Shown: positions 9,694-19,209, counted from the first letter of the stretch. The stretch is 53,105 nt of DNA from an uncultured Oscillospiraceae bacterium (GCA_934553255.1 CAKTEZ010000009.1:1-53105), one strand, 5' to 3'. Program-made: numbers and translations. Notes: generated by a model from the sequence alone, not told the origin.

Positions 9694-10818
9694 TTAGCGC
9701 TCCCGATTGAAGATCTTGAAAATATCGTCAAACGGGTCCTTCTCCTCGGTCTTTTTCTCCTCCTCGGCGGCCTTGTCGTCATCGAAGCTGATGGGTACAA
9801 CGGCGGCGGGCGCGGGAGTCTCAGCCGCGGGCTTCTTCTCCTCGGCGGGCGCCGCGCTCTTGCCGTCGGCAAAGCCGGTGGCGATAACGGTCACGCGGAT
9901 CTCGTCGTCAAGCGACTCGTCGAAGGTCGCGCCGAAGATGGTGAGCGCGTCGGGATGGACGGCGTCCTGCACCAGCGAGGCGGCCTGCTCGACCTCCTCC
10001 AAGCCGATGTCCATGGAGCCGGTAACGTTGATGAGTACGCCGCGCGCGCCATGAATGGAGGTCTCGAGCAGCGGGCTGGAGATCGCCATGCGCGCAGCCT
10101 CCTCCGCCTTGCCCTTGCCCGCCGCGCGGCCCACGCCCATATGTGCCATACCCGCGTTCTTCATGATGGCGGTCACATCGGCAAAGTCGAGGTTGATGAA
10201 GCCGGTGTCGCGGATCAGGTCGGAAATGGACTGCACCGCCTGACGCAGCACGTCGTCCGCGATCTCAAAGGCGTTGGCAAAGGTGATCTTCTGGTCGGTC
10301 GCGTGCTTGAGCCGCTCGTTGGGGATAATGACGAGGGAATCGACCTTGCCCTGCAGCTCCTCAATGCCCTTTTCGGCCTGCTGCATACGGCGGCGGCCCT
10401 CAAAGCCAAAGGGCTTGGTGACCACGCCAACGGTCAGAATGCCCATCTCGCGGGCGATCTCCGCCACGATGGGTGCGCCGCCCGTACCGGTGCCGCCGCC
10501 CATGCCGGCGGTGATGAACACCATGTCGGTATCCTCAAGGGCCTTGGAGATCTGCGCGCGGCTCTCTTCGGCGCTCTTGCGGCCCACCTCGGGGTCGCTG
10601 CCCGCGCCCTGACCGTGGGTCAGCTTCTCGCCGATCTGAATTTTATAGGTGGCGCTGGAAACATTGAGCGCCTGCTTATCCGTGTTGACCGCGACAAAAT
10701 CCACGCCGCGGGTGCCGGAGCGCACCATGCGGTTGACAACATTGTTTCCGCCGCCGCCCACGCCGATGACCTTGATCCTGACGACGTTCTCAACGCCGGT
10801 TTCCAATCCGAATGCCAT
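9694..10818 (-). CDS. ftsZ: Cell division GTPase FtsZ
   Basis: FtsZ polymerises into the cytokinetic ring. The 374-residue protein shows the nucleotide-binding start [15 protein letters not shown], the tubulin signature [12 protein letters not shown] (about residues 105-116), and the synergy (T7) loop NLDFADV. An acidic, proline/alanine-rich linker precedes the C-terminal conserved peptide [11 protein letters not shown], which binds membrane tethers. The ATG at 10816-10818 has AGGAGGA 7 nt upstream; a longer in-frame start at 10932 lacks this. ftsA, often upstream of ftsZ, is absent here; ftsQ precedes it with a 150-nt gap. Confidence 0.98.
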   Translation of the reverse strand: MAFGLETGVENVVRIKVIGVGGGGNNVVNRMVRSGTRGVDFVAVNTDKQALNVSSATYKIQIGEKLTHGQGAGSDPEVGRKSAEESRAQISKALEDTDMVFITAGMGGGTGTGGAPIVAEIAREMGILTVGVVTKPFGFEGRRRMQQAEKGIEELQGKVDSLVIIPNERLKHATDQKITFANAFEIADDVLRQAVQSISDLIRDTGFINLDFADVTAIMKNAGMAHMGVGRAAGKGKAEEAARMAISSPLLETSIHGARGVLINVTGSMDIGLEEVEQAASLVQDAVHPDALTIFGATFDESLDDEIRVTVIATGFADGKSAAPAEEKKPAAETPAPAAVVPISFDDDKAAEEEKKTEEKDPFDDIFKIFNRER

Positions 10819-10968
10819 GTCGGTTCCTCCTACTATCGCTTGTAGAATGCGGGCGGCTTCTGTCGAATACGCCACAACATCAAGTGTATTTGAAAGCAAG
10901 TCTATTGTATAACGCTTTTCCCCCGCGGTCAATAGCCGCGTGCGATTTCCTCAAACTTTTTTCGCTCT

Positions 10969-11727
10969 TCAGCTTTTCGGGATAAAGCGCGCCTCCCCGT
11001 CGGTCATGAGGTTGATCTCGCCCGTCTCATTCCCCTCCAGATACTCGACGGCCGCCTGCAGGCTCAGGAGCTTGTAGGCAATGTCGCTGTCCCACGGCAG
11101 CTTTACGGAAAAGCGGCCGAGATATTCCAGATGAATGGCGATGGGATCGGAAAGGTCGATGCGCGCAAGGCCGCCGCGTATGCCCTGCTCCTGCGACGCA
11201 CGCAGCAGCGTGAGCAGCGTCTGCACCGTCGTGTCCCCGCCCTCGCCGAACGAGAGCGCTTCGCTCGGCGCAGGCGCATCCGGCTCCGCTCCGATCACGA
11301 GCGGGCAGCCCTCCGGCACGGCGTCCGTCCGCTCCAACAGCTTGCCGTTCCCGCTGATGAGCCATACGCCGTCCGCACTCTCGACGCCCGCCGCCGCCGC
11401 GCACTCCCGCACCGTGATAACGATGGTGTCCGGCAGGGCGCGGTTGATCGTCGCCTCCTCCACATAGGGCAGCTTTTCAAAAATGGCCTGCGCGGCGCTG
11501 TACTTGTTGAGCAGGAAGAGGTTATCCTCGATCTGAATGCCGGAGGCGGCGATGACCTCCGTCTCGCTGTAACGCGCGCTGCCGCGTACGACGATGCTCT
11601 GCACTTTGAAGAACAGCGTCAGCGCCGCGACCGTCGCGCCGACGATGAGCAGCACGCACAAAAGCTTCGTCAGGAAAGAAAATCTTCCCCGCCGTCTCCG
11701 GTGGCTGCTGTTTCGATTGCGTGCCAT
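10969..11727 (-). CDS. ftsQ: Cell division protein FtsQ/DivIB
   Basis: This bitopic divisome protein scaffolds FtsL and the septal synthase. It has a very basic cytoplasmic N-terminus (RNRNSSHRRRRGR), one TM helix (about residues 18-40), and a POTRA domain beginning KVQSIVVRGSARYSETEV. The beta domain contains the LPYVEEATINRALPDTIVI segment typical of FtsQ. The length of 252 residues is normal. It follows the second murA with a 30-nt gap, and a purine-rich AGAGGGG lies upstream of the ATG. The murA-ftsQ-ftsZ order is common in Gram-positive dcw clusters. Confidence 0.9.
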   Translation of the reverse strand: MARNRNSSHRRRRGRFSFLTKLLCVLLIVGATVAALTLFFKVQSIVVRGSARYSETEVIAASGIQIEDNLFLLNKYSAAQAIFEKLPYVEEATINRALPDTIVITVRECAAAAGVESADGVWLISGNGKLLERTDAVPEGCPLVIGAEPDAPAPSEALSFGEGGDTTVQTLLTLLRASQEQGIRGGLARIDLSDPIAIHLEYLGRFSVKLPWDSDIAYKLLSLQAAVEYLEGNETGEINLMTDGEARFIPKS

Positions 11728-11757
11728 AGGCTTTGCCCCTCTTTCGCGGTCCTTTGG

Positions 11758-13017
11758 TTATGTAGTCTCTTCTCTGTAAATGTGTGCGCCGAGCGCGGCA
11801 AGGTCGCGCTCGATGGCGGCGTAGCCGCGGTCGATGTGTTCAAGCCCGCTCACGCGGGTCGTACCCTCGGCGGCAAGCCCCGCAAGCACCAGCGCCGCGC
11901 CGCCGCGCAGGTCGGTACTCTTGACCGCCGCACCGTGCAGCGTTTTCACGCCGCTGACCACCGCCACGCGCCCCGCGACGCGGATGTCCGCGCCCATGCG
12001 CGAAAGCTCGTCAACATGGCGGTAACGGTTTTCAAAAATGTTTTCGACAAACACCGTGCTGCCCTCGCTTTTGAGCAGCGCCGCCATCAGCACGGGCTGC
12101 GCGTCGGTCGGAAAGCCCGGATAGGGCGCGGTCCGCACCGGACGCACGGAGCGAAGAGCGCCGCTGCCGCGCAGCGTCACGCTGTCCTTTTCGCTCTGTA
12201 CCGTGCAGCCGCTCTCCGCGAGCGCAAGCGCCACGGTAGAGACCGTGCGGTAGTCCACGCCGCGCAGCGTCACCTCGCCGCCCGCGGCTGCCGCCGCGCA
12301 CAGGTAGGTCGCGCAGACGATGCGGTCCCCGATGACGCGGTGCGTACAGCCGTGCAGCGCCGCACCGCCCTCCACGGTGATGATGGAGGTCCCCGCGCCG
12401 TTCACCCGTGCGCCCATCTTTTGCAAAAGCGCCTGCAGGTCTACGATCTCCGGCTCGCGGGCTGCGTTGTAAATGACGCTTGTTCCCTCCGCGCCGCAGG
12501 CGGCCAGCACCGCGTTTTCCGTCGCACCGACGCTCGGCATGGCGAGCGTGATGTCCGTGCCGCGCAGCTTCGCCGCCGTGCAGTACAGCTCGCCGCCGCG
12601 CTCGCGGATCTCTGCGCCGAGCGCGCGCAGCGCGGCAAGGTGCAGATCGATGGGGCGCGGTCCCAGCTCGCAGCCGCCCGGGTAGGACAGCACGGCCGCT
12701 CCCTGCCGCGCGAGGATCGCGCCGAGAAAGATAACGGACGAACGCATTTCGCGCATCAGCTCGTCAGGCACGTCGCAGCGGGACATCGGCGCGGTGTCCA
12801 CCTCCAGCGCTGTGTCCGCCCAACGGACGCGGCAGCCGAGGTGCCGCAGAATGGCAATGGACGCGTCCACGTCGCGCAGGCGCGGGCAGTTTTCAATGCG
12901 GCAGGCACCCCGCGCCAGGAGCGTCGCCGCCAGCACGGGCAGCACGCTGTTCTTGCTGCCCTGTATCGTCAGTTCCCCGCGCAGCGGAAAGCCGCCGTCG
13001 ATGGTGAGAAAGCTCAT
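11758..13017 (-). CDS. murA2: UDP-N-acetylglucosamine 1-carboxyvinyltransferase MurA (copy 2)
   Basis: This is the second copy of the committed-step enzyme of peptidoglycan synthesis. The 419-residue product keeps QGSKNS (K22, N23), the active-site loop YPGGCELGPRPIDLH with C116, APYPGFPTDAQP, and the closing HIDRGYAAIERDL segment, so it should be catalytic. It is clearly divergent from copy 1 at 6061-7353. Many low-GC Gram-positives carry two such genes; the one in dcw, next to ftsQ and ftsZ, may supply septal synthesis. It is cut off from murG by a (+) gene, so it probably has its own promoter. Confidence 0.93.
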   Translation of the reverse strand: MSFLTIDGGFPLRGELTIQGSKNSVLPVLAATLLARGACRIENCPRLRDVDASIAILRHLGCRVRWADTALEVDTAPMSRCDVPDELMREMRSSVIFLGAILARQGAAVLSYPGGCELGPRPIDLHLAALRALGAEIRERGGELYCTAAKLRGTDITLAMPSVGATENAVLAACGAEGTSVIYNAAREPEIVDLQALLQKMGARVNGAGTSIITVEGGAALHGCTHRVIGDRIVCATYLCAAAAAGGEVTLRGVDYRTVSTVALALAESGCTVQSEKDSVTLRGSGALRSVRPVRTAPYPGFPTDAQPVLMAALLKSEGSTVFVENIFENRYRHVDELSRMGADIRVAGRVAVVSGVKTLHGAAVKSTDLRGGAALVLAGLAAEGTTRVSGLEHIDRGYAAIERDLAALGAHIYREETT

Positions 13018-13037
13018 AGTCCTTTCCTCCCTGTTCC

Positions 13038-13059
13038 ATGGGTTTGCAAACTAACCCAT
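13038..13059. repeat. Inverted repeat upstream of the second murA
   Basis: ATGGGTT (13038-13044) and AACCCAT (13053-13059) flank TGCAAACT, and the shorter palindrome GTTTGCAAAC is nested inside. It lies about 20 nt upstream of the murA copy 2 start and could be an operator; no known regulator is assigned. Confidence 0.35.
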
Positions 13060-13167
13060 AGTATGCGCCCACGGTGCGCCGTGGTTCCGGCGCGGAGGGA
13101 AAGGGGCTGTACTTTCTCTGTGTTTTATGGTAAAATTGGGAAAATTTGAAGAAGCGAGGTCAGGATC

Positions 13168-14268
13168 ATGAAAGGAAAAAGGCTGCTTCGTCCGCTTGTG
13201 TGCGTGCTGCTCGTGTTTGTCATTCTCGTCGGCGGCTATGTCGCCTACGTCTTTCTCGCCTACCACCGCATTGGCGACCAGACGCTCGGCGTGACGCATT
13301 GCAGCACCGCAGACCCCGCCCCTATGGAGGGTGCGGTCGAGACCGGCGTCCTCTACCGCGTTTCGTCCGCGAACATGGGCTTCGGCGCGTACAGCGCCGA
13401 CTACAGCTTTTTCATGGACGGCGGCAAGGAGAGCCGCGCCCGCAGCCGACAGGAGGTCGAGCGGAATATGCGCGGCGCCGTCGCGTTTGTCAAAGGCCTT
13501 TCGCCTGATTTTGCTCTCTTTCAGGAGGTCGATACCGACGGTACGCGCAGCTGGCACATCGACGAGACCGCCTATCTGGGCGACGCCATGAGGAGCTGCG
13601 AATACGACGAGGTGTTCGCGCAGAATTACGACAGTCCCTATCTTTTCTACCCGCTCACCGATCCGCACGGAGCGAATCAGTCCGGCATCGTGACGCTCTC
13701 GCGCCACCCCATCGCCTCCGCCGCGCGGCGGGAGCTGCCGGTGGAGAGCGGCTTCATGAAGCTCCTCGACCTTGACCGCTGCTACTCGGTCAGCCGCATT
13801 CCGGCGGTGAACGGCAAGGAGCTTGTCCTCTATAATCTCCATCTTTCCGCCTACACCTCGGACGGCGCCATCGCCACCGAGCAGCTTGCGCTGCTGTGTG
13901 CGGATATGCTCGCCGAGTACGGCGCGGGCAATTACTGCGTCGCGGGCGGCGACTTCAACAAGGACCTGCTCGGCAACTCGCCGGAGATCTTCGGCGTGTC
14001 CGCCGGAGAAAATGACACCTGGGCGCAGCCCATTCCGGAGGAAACGATCCCCGCGGGGCTGACGCTCGTCGCCCCCTTTGACACGGACGCGCCCGTCGCC
14101 TCCTGCCGCGCGGCGTCCGAGCCGTACAGCATTGAGACGACCTTCCGCCTGACGGTGGACGGCTTCCTCGTGAGCGATAATGTAGAGGTCGCGGGCAGCG
14201 CCGTAGTGGACGCCGGCTTCCTCTACTCCGACCATAACCCCGTGTGGATGGACTTCAGGCTGAAATAA
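13168..14268 (+). CDS. Membrane-anchored endonuclease/exonuclease/phosphatase family protein
   Basis: A basic N-terminus and one hydrophobic segment (about residues 9-32, LVCVLLVFVILVGGYVAYVF) suggest a membrane-anchored or exported enzyme. The remainder is an EEP-superfamily domain: SSANMGFGAY, the metal ligand E in FQEVD, NQSGIVTLSRHPI, YNLHLSAY, GGDFNKD, and the terminal SDHNPVWMDF catalytic His motif. EEP enzymes hydrolyse phosphodiester or phosphomonoester bonds in nucleic acids, inositol phosphates or sphingomyelin; the substrate here cannot be told. It lies on the opposite strand inside the dcw cluster, between murG and murA. GCGAGGTCAGGA precedes the ATG. Confidence 0.85.
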   Translation: MKGKRLLRPLVCVLLVFVILVGGYVAYVFLAYHRIGDQTLGVTHCSTADPAPMEGAVETGVLYRVSSANMGFGAYSADYSFFMDGGKESRARSRQEVERNMRGAVAFVKGLSPDFALFQEVDTDGTRSWHIDETAYLGDAMRSCEYDEVFAQNYDSPYLFYPLTDPHGANQSGIVTLSRHPIASAARRELPVESGFMKLLDLDRCYSVSRIPAVNGKELVLYNLHLSAYTSDGAIATEQLALLCADMLAEYGAGNYCVAGGDFNKDLLGNSPEIFGVSAGENDTWAQPIPEETIPAGLTLVAPFDTDAPVASCRAASEPYSIETTFRLTVDGFLVSDNVEVAGSAVVDAGFLYSDHNPVWMDFRLK

Positions 14269-14278
14269 ATATGGTCTG

Positions 14279-14310
14279 AGCCTGCGGCTTCCGCCGCAGG
14301 CTTTTTCTTA
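14279..14310. terminator. Intrinsic terminator between the EEP gene and murG
   Basis: A perfect 10-bp stem AGCCTGCGGC/GCCGCAGGCT (14279-14288 with 14293-14302) and a TTCC loop are followed on the plus strand by TTTTCTTA. It serves the (+) EEP gene; the convergent murG stop overlaps its T-tract. Confidence 0.88.
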
Positions 14311-15429
14311 TTTTACAAGCGCCATGACCGTCTCGTAAATGCGCTCGGTCGCGTCGCGCACACCGAGCCGCAGCGATGCCTCGTGCATTGCCGCGAGTCG
14401 GTTTTCATCGCGCAGCAGCGCGGAGGTCTCCGCGAACAGGCGTTTGCCGTCCAGTCCCTCCTCGGCGAGAACGAGCGCCGCGCCGTGTTCGCCGAGTACG
14501 TTGGCGTTTTTCTCCTGATGATGGTTCGTCACATTCGGCGACGGCACCAAAATGGCGGGAACGCCGAGCGCGGTCAGCTCGCTGAGCGTAGACGCGCCCG
14601 CGCGGCAGATGACGAGGTCGGCGGCGCGCATGACCACCGCCATGTCGTAGATGTACTCGCGCACGTCGAGCGAGGGATGCTCCCGCAGGTCCACGCCGTA
14701 TTCGCCGACCCATTCGTGCATTTTCCGCCAGCCGAGCGAGCCGACGGAATGAATGTGGTGAAACGGCTCCTTCGCCGCCTCGAGATAGAGAAGCTCCGCC
14801 GTGATGTGGTTCATGTTCCCCGCGCCGAGGCTGCCCCAGAACGAGACCACCAACGGTCTTTCGTCCGCAAAGCCAAGCTTCGCGCGCGCCTGCTCCCTGG
14901 TGAGCGCAAAGAAGTCGCCGCGCACCGGCGTACCGGTGACGATCACCTTGTCCTTGTGCTTATAGTACTGCCGACAGTCCTCAAAGCCGACCATAATGCG
15001 GTCGCAATGGCTCTCGAGCAGGCGCGTCGTCAGACCCGGCACGGCGTTCGACTCATGCACCGCCGTCGGAATGCCGCGCTTTGCGCCGTAGCGCACGATG
15101 GGGTAGCTTGCGTAGCCGCCCGTGCCGACGATGAGGTCGGGGCGGAAGGCGTCGAGAATGGCGTCCGCTTCGCGCTCGGCGTGAAGGAGGTTGCGGACGG
15201 AGACGAGGTTATGGCGGATCTCCTTCCTTTTCAGCGAGCGGTGGAACGAAGAGATGTTGACCGTTTGGAACGGATAGCCCGCGTGCGCGACCAGATCGCG
15301 CTCCAGTCCGCGCTCCGCGCCGACGAAAAGCACCTTGGCAGCGGGGTCCTTTTCGCGCATATAGCCCGCCAGCGCCAGCGCGGGGTTGACATGTCCCGCC
15401 GTCCCGCCGCAGGTGAAGATAATATTCAT
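14308..15429 (-). CDS. murG: Lipid II synthase MurG (GT28 glycosyltransferase)
   Basis: MurG adds GlcNAc from UDP-GlcNAc to lipid I on the inner face of the membrane, giving lipid II. The 373-residue protein starts with the glycine-rich CGGTAGHVNPALALA loop and has GTGGYASYPIV, HESNAVPGLTTRLL, and the C-terminal UDP-GlcNAc site ICRAGASTLSELTALGVPAILVPSP...NHHQEKNA. The length is normal. It is the last gene of the left-running mraZ-murG block. AGGGGGA lies 9 nt upstream of the ATG. The convergent EEP gene ends 39 nt away, with a shared terminator. Confidence 0.97.
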   Translation of the reverse strand: MNIIFTCGGTAGHVNPALALAGYMREKDPAAKVLFVGAERGLERDLVAHAGYPFQTVNISSFHRSLKRKEIRHNLVSVRNLLHAEREADAILDAFRPDLIVGTGGYASYPIVRYGAKRGIPTAVHESNAVPGLTTRLLESHCDRIMVGFEDCRQYYKHKDKVIVTGTPVRGDFFALTREQARAKLGFADERPLVVSFWGSLGAGNMNHITAELLYLEAAKEPFHHIHSVGSLGWRKMHEWVGEYGVDLREHPSLDVREYIYDMAVVMRAADLVICRAGASTLSELTALGVPAILVPSPNVTNHHQEKNANVLGEHGAALVLAEEGLDGKRLFAETSALLRDENRLAAMHEASLRLGVRDATERIYETVMALVK

Positions 15430-15481
15430 GTCCTCCGTCCCCCTTTTGTCCGTCGCGGCAGTCTGTTCCGCCGCATTTCCT

Positions 15482-15501
15482 CTGTCGCCCGCGGGCGACA
15501 G
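15482..15501. repeat. 20-bp perfect palindrome in the ftsW-murG gap
   Basis: CTGTCGCCCGCGGGCGACAG is its own reverse complement. It sits in the 85-nt gap between ftsW and murG. No U-tract follows, so a role in RNA folding or protein binding is unproven. Confidence 0.4.
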
Positions 15502-15514
15502 CTTCCGAAACGCA

Positions 15515-16702
15515 TCAGTTTGGCGGCATCTGCCGCGACACGCTCAATACGACCCCCATCTCCGCCAGCTGGATCGCCAGCGCCGTTCCGCCGTAGCTGA
15601 AGAACGGGAGCGAAATGCCGGTGTTCGGAATAAGGTTGGAAACGACCGCGATGTTCAAAAAAACCTGTAGGGCGATCTGCGTCGTCACGCCCACGGCAAG
15701 AAGACTGCCGAAGCGGTCGCGCGCGTGGAGCGCGATCCAGTAGCCGCGGATGATGAGCAGCGCGAACAGCGCCATGATGAGCGTCGCGCCCACCAGCCCC
15801 AACTCCTCGCAGACAATGGAAAAGATAAAATCGTTCTGCGGTTCGGGGATAAAGAGGAACTTTTGGCGGCTCTTGCCGAGGCCGAGTCCGAGCAGTCCGC
15901 CCGAGCCGATGGCCAACAGGCTCTGCTTGATCTGATAGGCCGCGTCGAGCGCCCATTCCTTGTTGAACGGGTCGCGCCAGATGGCAAGGCGCGAGGAATT
16001 GTAGGTGATAAGCCCCGACGCGAAGCCGTAGGCCACCGCACCGGCGCCCGCAGCGCCGACGCCGACCCAGTAGCCGCGAATGCCGCCGACATACATCATC
16101 ATCGCGCCGATGCCGAGAATGAGTACCATGCCGGAAAAATGCGGCTCGCGCCACATAAGGAAAGCGATGATGCCGAGAATGGCGGCATAGGGCAGAATGC
16201 CGTAGCGCAGGGTCCGCATTTTATCTTTCTTCTTGGAAATGCTGTCGGCAAAATAGAGGATCACGCCAAGCTTGGCAAGCTCGGACGGCTGGAACTGCAT
16301 CTCCGTACCCGGAATGCCGAGCCAGCGCGTAGCGTTATTGCGCGTGATGCCGACGCCCGGAATGATGACCAGGATCAAAAGAAAAATAGAGGCGTACAGC
16401 GCGATCTTCGCCACGCCGCGGAAGCGCGCATAATTGAGGCGCCCGATGGCGAACATGGCGGTGAGGCCCGCCGCGGCAAACACGCCCTGCCGCTTGAGGT
16501 AGTACAGCGGCGTGCCGGTCTTATAGTAGGCGATGGGAAAGCTCGCCGAGAAAAGCATGATGAGGCCGATGCCGGTGAGCAGCAGCACGAGCAGGAGAAA
16601 CGGCACATCGAGCGGACCGCGGCCCGCCGCCTTCGCGACGGCCTCCATGCGCTTCATGTGCTCACGCTGCTCGCGCCGCAGCTCGCGCTCTTCCTTCGTC
16701 AT
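15515..16702 (-). CDS. ftsW: Septal peptidoglycan polymerase FtsW (SEDS family)
   Basis: FtsW is a polytopic glycosyltransferase that polymerises lipid II with its class B PBP partner. The 395-residue protein has about ten hydrophobic helices after a charged N-terminus. SEDS motifs include NNATRWLGIPGTEMQFQPSE, the LLGLGLGKSRQKFLFIPEPQNDFIFSI stretch (the E of PEPQNDFIF follows the usual pattern), and NTGISLPFFSYGGTA near the C-terminus. Its place in dcw between mraY and murG makes FtsW more likely than RodA or SpoVE, although SpoVE occupies this place in some Bacilli. GGAGGTG lies 7 nt upstream of the ATG. Confidence 0.92.
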   Translation of the reverse strand: MTKEERELRREQREHMKRMEAVAKAAGRGPLDVPFLLLVLLLTGIGLIMLFSASFPIAYYKTGTPLYYLKRQGVFAAAGLTAMFAIGRLNYARFRGVAKIALYASIFLLILVIIPGVGITRNNATRWLGIPGTEMQFQPSELAKLGVILYFADSISKKKDKMRTLRYGILPYAAILGIIAFLMWREPHFSGMVLILGIGAMMMYVGGIRGYWVGVGAAGAGAVAYGFASGLITYNSSRLAIWRDPFNKEWALDAAYQIKQSLLAIGSGGLLGLGLGKSRQKFLFIPEPQNDFIFSIVCEELGLVGATLIMALFALLIIRGYWIALHARDRFGSLLAVGVTTQIALQVFLNIAVVSNLIPNTGISLPFFSYGGTALAIQLAEMGVVLSVSRQMPPN

Positions 16703-16752
16703 GCCGTTTCACCTCCTCCGTCCGCCGCCCGCAGGCGGCAGCGCCGCTGCTT

Positions 16753-17742
16753 TTAGAAATGATACCGTCCCATCACGCCCCACAGCGCCAGCATACAAAA
16801 CACCGCAGAGACGAGCGTGAAGATGGTCACGAGCTTGACCTCGCTCCACCCGCACAGCTCAAAGTGATGGTGCAGCGGCGCCATTTTGAAAATGCGCTTG
16901 CCGTGCGTCGCCTTGAAGTAGGCGACCTGAATGATGTCCGAGAGCGTTTCGCAGATGTAAACGACGCCGACGAGCAGCAGCACGAGCGGCATATCGTAGG
17001 CAAACGCCAGTCCCGCCACCGCGCCGCCGAGGAAGAGCGAGCCTGTGTCGCCCATAAACACCTTGGCGGGATGGAAATTGTAAATGAGGAAGCCGATCAA
17101 TCCGCCGACGAGCGCGGCGGAAAAGACGCCCAGCTCCTGCTCATAGCCCCACCAGACCGCGACCACGGCGAAAAAGAGCGCCACCGGGACCGTCACGCTG
17201 CCCGCCAGCCCGTCGATGCCGTCGGTGATGTTGACGGCGTTGACCGTGCCGACGATGACGAAAGCGGCGAAGATCATGTAGACGATCCAGTTAAGGACGA
17301 TGTGCGTGTTGAAAAACGGCACGTAGAGGTTCGGCGTGAGCATACCCTCATAGCGCATCAGGCAGAGGAACGCGACCGCCGCCGCCAGCTGGAGCGCGAA
17401 TTTCTGAATGGCCGTAAGGCCGAGGTTGCGGTGCTTCTTCACCTTTTCATAGTCGTCGATGAAGCCGATGGCGCCGAAGATGGCGGCAAAAAGGAACACA
17501 TAAAGATGTCGGAAGCTGCCCGCAAGCATACTCCTCCAGCCGAAGGCCACAATGGTGACGAAGATGCCGAGAATGAACATCAGTCCGCCCATCGTCGGCG
17601 TACCGGCCTTTCCGGCGTGCCAGGTCGGGCCGTCCTCGCGGATGCTCTGCCCCGCCTTCATGCGGCGCAGAACGGGAATGAGAAGGCGTCCGGTCACAAC
17701 GGTAACGGCAAAGCTCAGAATGCAGGCTGCGATCAGTTCCAT
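16753..17742 (-). CDS. mraY: Phospho-MurNAc-pentapeptide translocase MraY
   Basis: MraY joins UDP-MurNAc-pentapeptide to undecaprenyl phosphate, giving lipid I. The 329-residue protein has about ten TM helices and the family motifs GPTWHAGKAGTPTMGG, NITDGIDGLAGS, FMGDTGSLFLGG, and the PLHHHFE triple-histidine loop. I chose the ATG at 17740-17742 because GGAGG lies 9 nt upstream; an in-frame TTG at 17749 abuts that site. It directly follows murE. The murF and murD genes that usually flank it are not present. Confidence 0.97.
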   Translation of the reverse strand: MELIAACILSFAVTVVTGRLLIPVLRRMKAGQSIREDGPTWHAGKAGTPTMGGLMFILGIFVTIVAFGWRSMLAGSFRHLYVFLFAAIFGAIGFIDDYEKVKKHRNLGLTAIQKFALQLAAAVAFLCLMRYEGMLTPNLYVPFFNTHIVLNWIVYMIFAAFVIVGTVNAVNITDGIDGLAGSVTVPVALFFAVVAVWWGYEQELGVFSAALVGGLIGFLIYNFHPAKVFMGDTGSLFLGGAVAGLAFAYDMPLVLLLVGVVYICETLSDIIQVAYFKATHGKRIFKMAPLHHHFELCGWSEVKLVTIFTLVSAVFCMLALWGVMGRYHF

Positions 17743-17787
17743 GGTGGTCAACCTCCGCCGCGAAACGCGGCTCTTTCGTTTTCGTTT

Positions 17788-19209
17788 TTATCGCTTCAGG
17801 TACTCGCGCACGACCTGCCGTTCGTCGAGCGGCAGGCGCTCTGTGCCGACCTCCTGATAGGTCTCGTGTCCCTTGCCCGCCAGCACGACCACGTCGCCCG
17901 CGCGGGCATGGTCGAGGGCGTAGGCAATGGCCTCGCGCCGATCCTCCAGCACGGCGAACGGCGTGGCGCTGCCGCGCAGCCCCGCAAGGATCTCGTGCAG
18001 AATGGCATAGGGGTCCTCGGTACGGGGATTATCCGAGGTCAGGATCACGCGGTCGGCAAGCGCCGCCGCAATGCGCCCCATCTCGGCGCGCTTTGTCCGG
18101 TCGCGGTCGCCGCCGCAGCCGAACACCGCGATCACCCGCCCGTCCGCGAAGCCGCAGACCGCGGAGAGAATGTTGGCAAGGCCGTCCGGCGTGTGCGCGT
18201 AGTCGATCAGCACGGTGTAGTCCGTGTCCGTCGGCACGACCTCCGCCCGTCCCCGCACCCCGCGGCAGTCCGCGAGAGCGGCCGCCGCGTCAGCGAGCGG
18301 AATACCGAGCGCCTGCGCCGCACCCAGCGCGGCAAGGGCGTTGTAGAGGGAAAACGCGCCCGGGATATGCAGCGTAACGGGGACATGTTCGCTGTCGTCG
18401 CAGGCGGTGAAGCGCACGCAGTCCGCACGGTACTCCGGCCGCCAGCCGACAAGGTCGTTGGAAAAATTCTGCCCGAAGCGCGTGACCGGACACTCCGCGT
18501 CCCGCAAAAGGCGCTGGGCCCATGCGTCGTCGCCGTTCACCACGGCGGCGCGGCATTGGCGGAACAGCAGCGCCTTCGCGTCGCAGTAGGCCTCCATCGT
18601 GCCGTGGTAATCCAGATGGTCCTGTGTGAGATTGGTGAATACGCCGAGCGCGAAGCCGATCGCGCCGACGCGCCTTTGCACGAGCGCGTGGGAGGAGACC
18701 TCCATCACCGCGTGGGTGCAGCCCGCGTCCGCCATCTCGCGCAGCAGGCGTTGGAGCGTCAGCGCATCCGGCGTCGTCCGCGCGGCGGGAAGCGCGGCGT
18801 CACCGATCATGTTTCGGTTCGTGCCGATCAGGCCGACCTTCGCGCCGAGGCAGCGCTCGAGAAGCTGCTTTAAAAGGCAGGTCGTGGTCGTCTTCCCGTT
18901 CGTTCCGGTCACGCCGATCACGCTCATGCGCCTTGCCGGCTCGCCGTACCACCTTGCGGCAAGGCGTGCCGCTGCCTCGTGTGCGTTGGGAACAAGAACG
19001 CAGGGCGCGTCCGTTTGCTCCCGCTCGGTCACGACGCACACCGCGCCGCGCGCGAGAGCCTCCGCCGCATAGTCTGCACCGTCCGCCCGCGTCCCATGCA
19101 GGGCGAGGAACAGGCTGCCCTCCCCCGCCGTGCGGGAGTCCAGCGTGAGGGCGCGTATCTCCGTCCGCGCGTCGGCGCGGAGCAGCGTGTAGGTGTCAAG
19201 GGCGCTCAA
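17788..19209 (-). CDS. murE: UDP-MurNAc-tripeptide synthetase MurE, meso-diaminopimelate type
   Basis: MurE adds the third stem-peptide residue. P-loop VTGTNGKTTTT (about residues 100-110), substrate-binding TTPDALTLQ and DHLDYHGTMEAY, and the DNPRTEDP motif are present; DNPR marks meso-DAP enzymes. The open frame gives only a TTG (19207-19209) as start, with no ribosome binding site. The in-frame codons just upstream encode KDAALTQLCELL, which resembles the usual MurE N-terminus (MKL..LL), but end in a stop without a start codon. An ATG at 19236-19238 with AGAAAGG upstream lies one base out of frame. A 1-nt deletion or sequence error at the start is therefore likely. Confidence 0.9.
   Translation of the reverse strand: MSALDTYTLLRADARTEIRALTLDSRTAGEGSLFLALHGTRADGADYAAEALARGAVCVVTEREQTDAPCVLVPNAHEAAARLAARWYGEPARRMSVIGVTGTNGKTTTTCLLKQLLERCLGAKVGLIGTNRNMIGDAALPAARTTPDALTLQRLLREMADAGCTHAVMEVSSHALVQRRVGAIGFALGVFTNLTQDHLDYHGTMEAYCDAKALLFRQCRAAVVNGDDAWAQRLLRDAECPVTRFGQNFSNDLVGWRPEYRADCVRFTACDDSEHVPVTLHIPGAFSLYNALAALGAAQALGIPLADAAAALADCRGVRGRAEVVPTDTDYTVLIDYAHTPDGLANILSAVCGFADGRVIAVFGCGGDRDRTKRAEMGRIAAALADRVILTSDNPRTEDPYAILHEILAGLRGSATPFAVLEDRREAIAYALDHARAGDVVVLAGKGHETYQEVGTERLPLDERQVVREYLKR

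Noticed and set aside
16759..18873. Long (+) open frame of 704 codons opposite mraY and murE
   Set aside because: It is a shadow of two well-conserved genes, with charged low-complexity translation.
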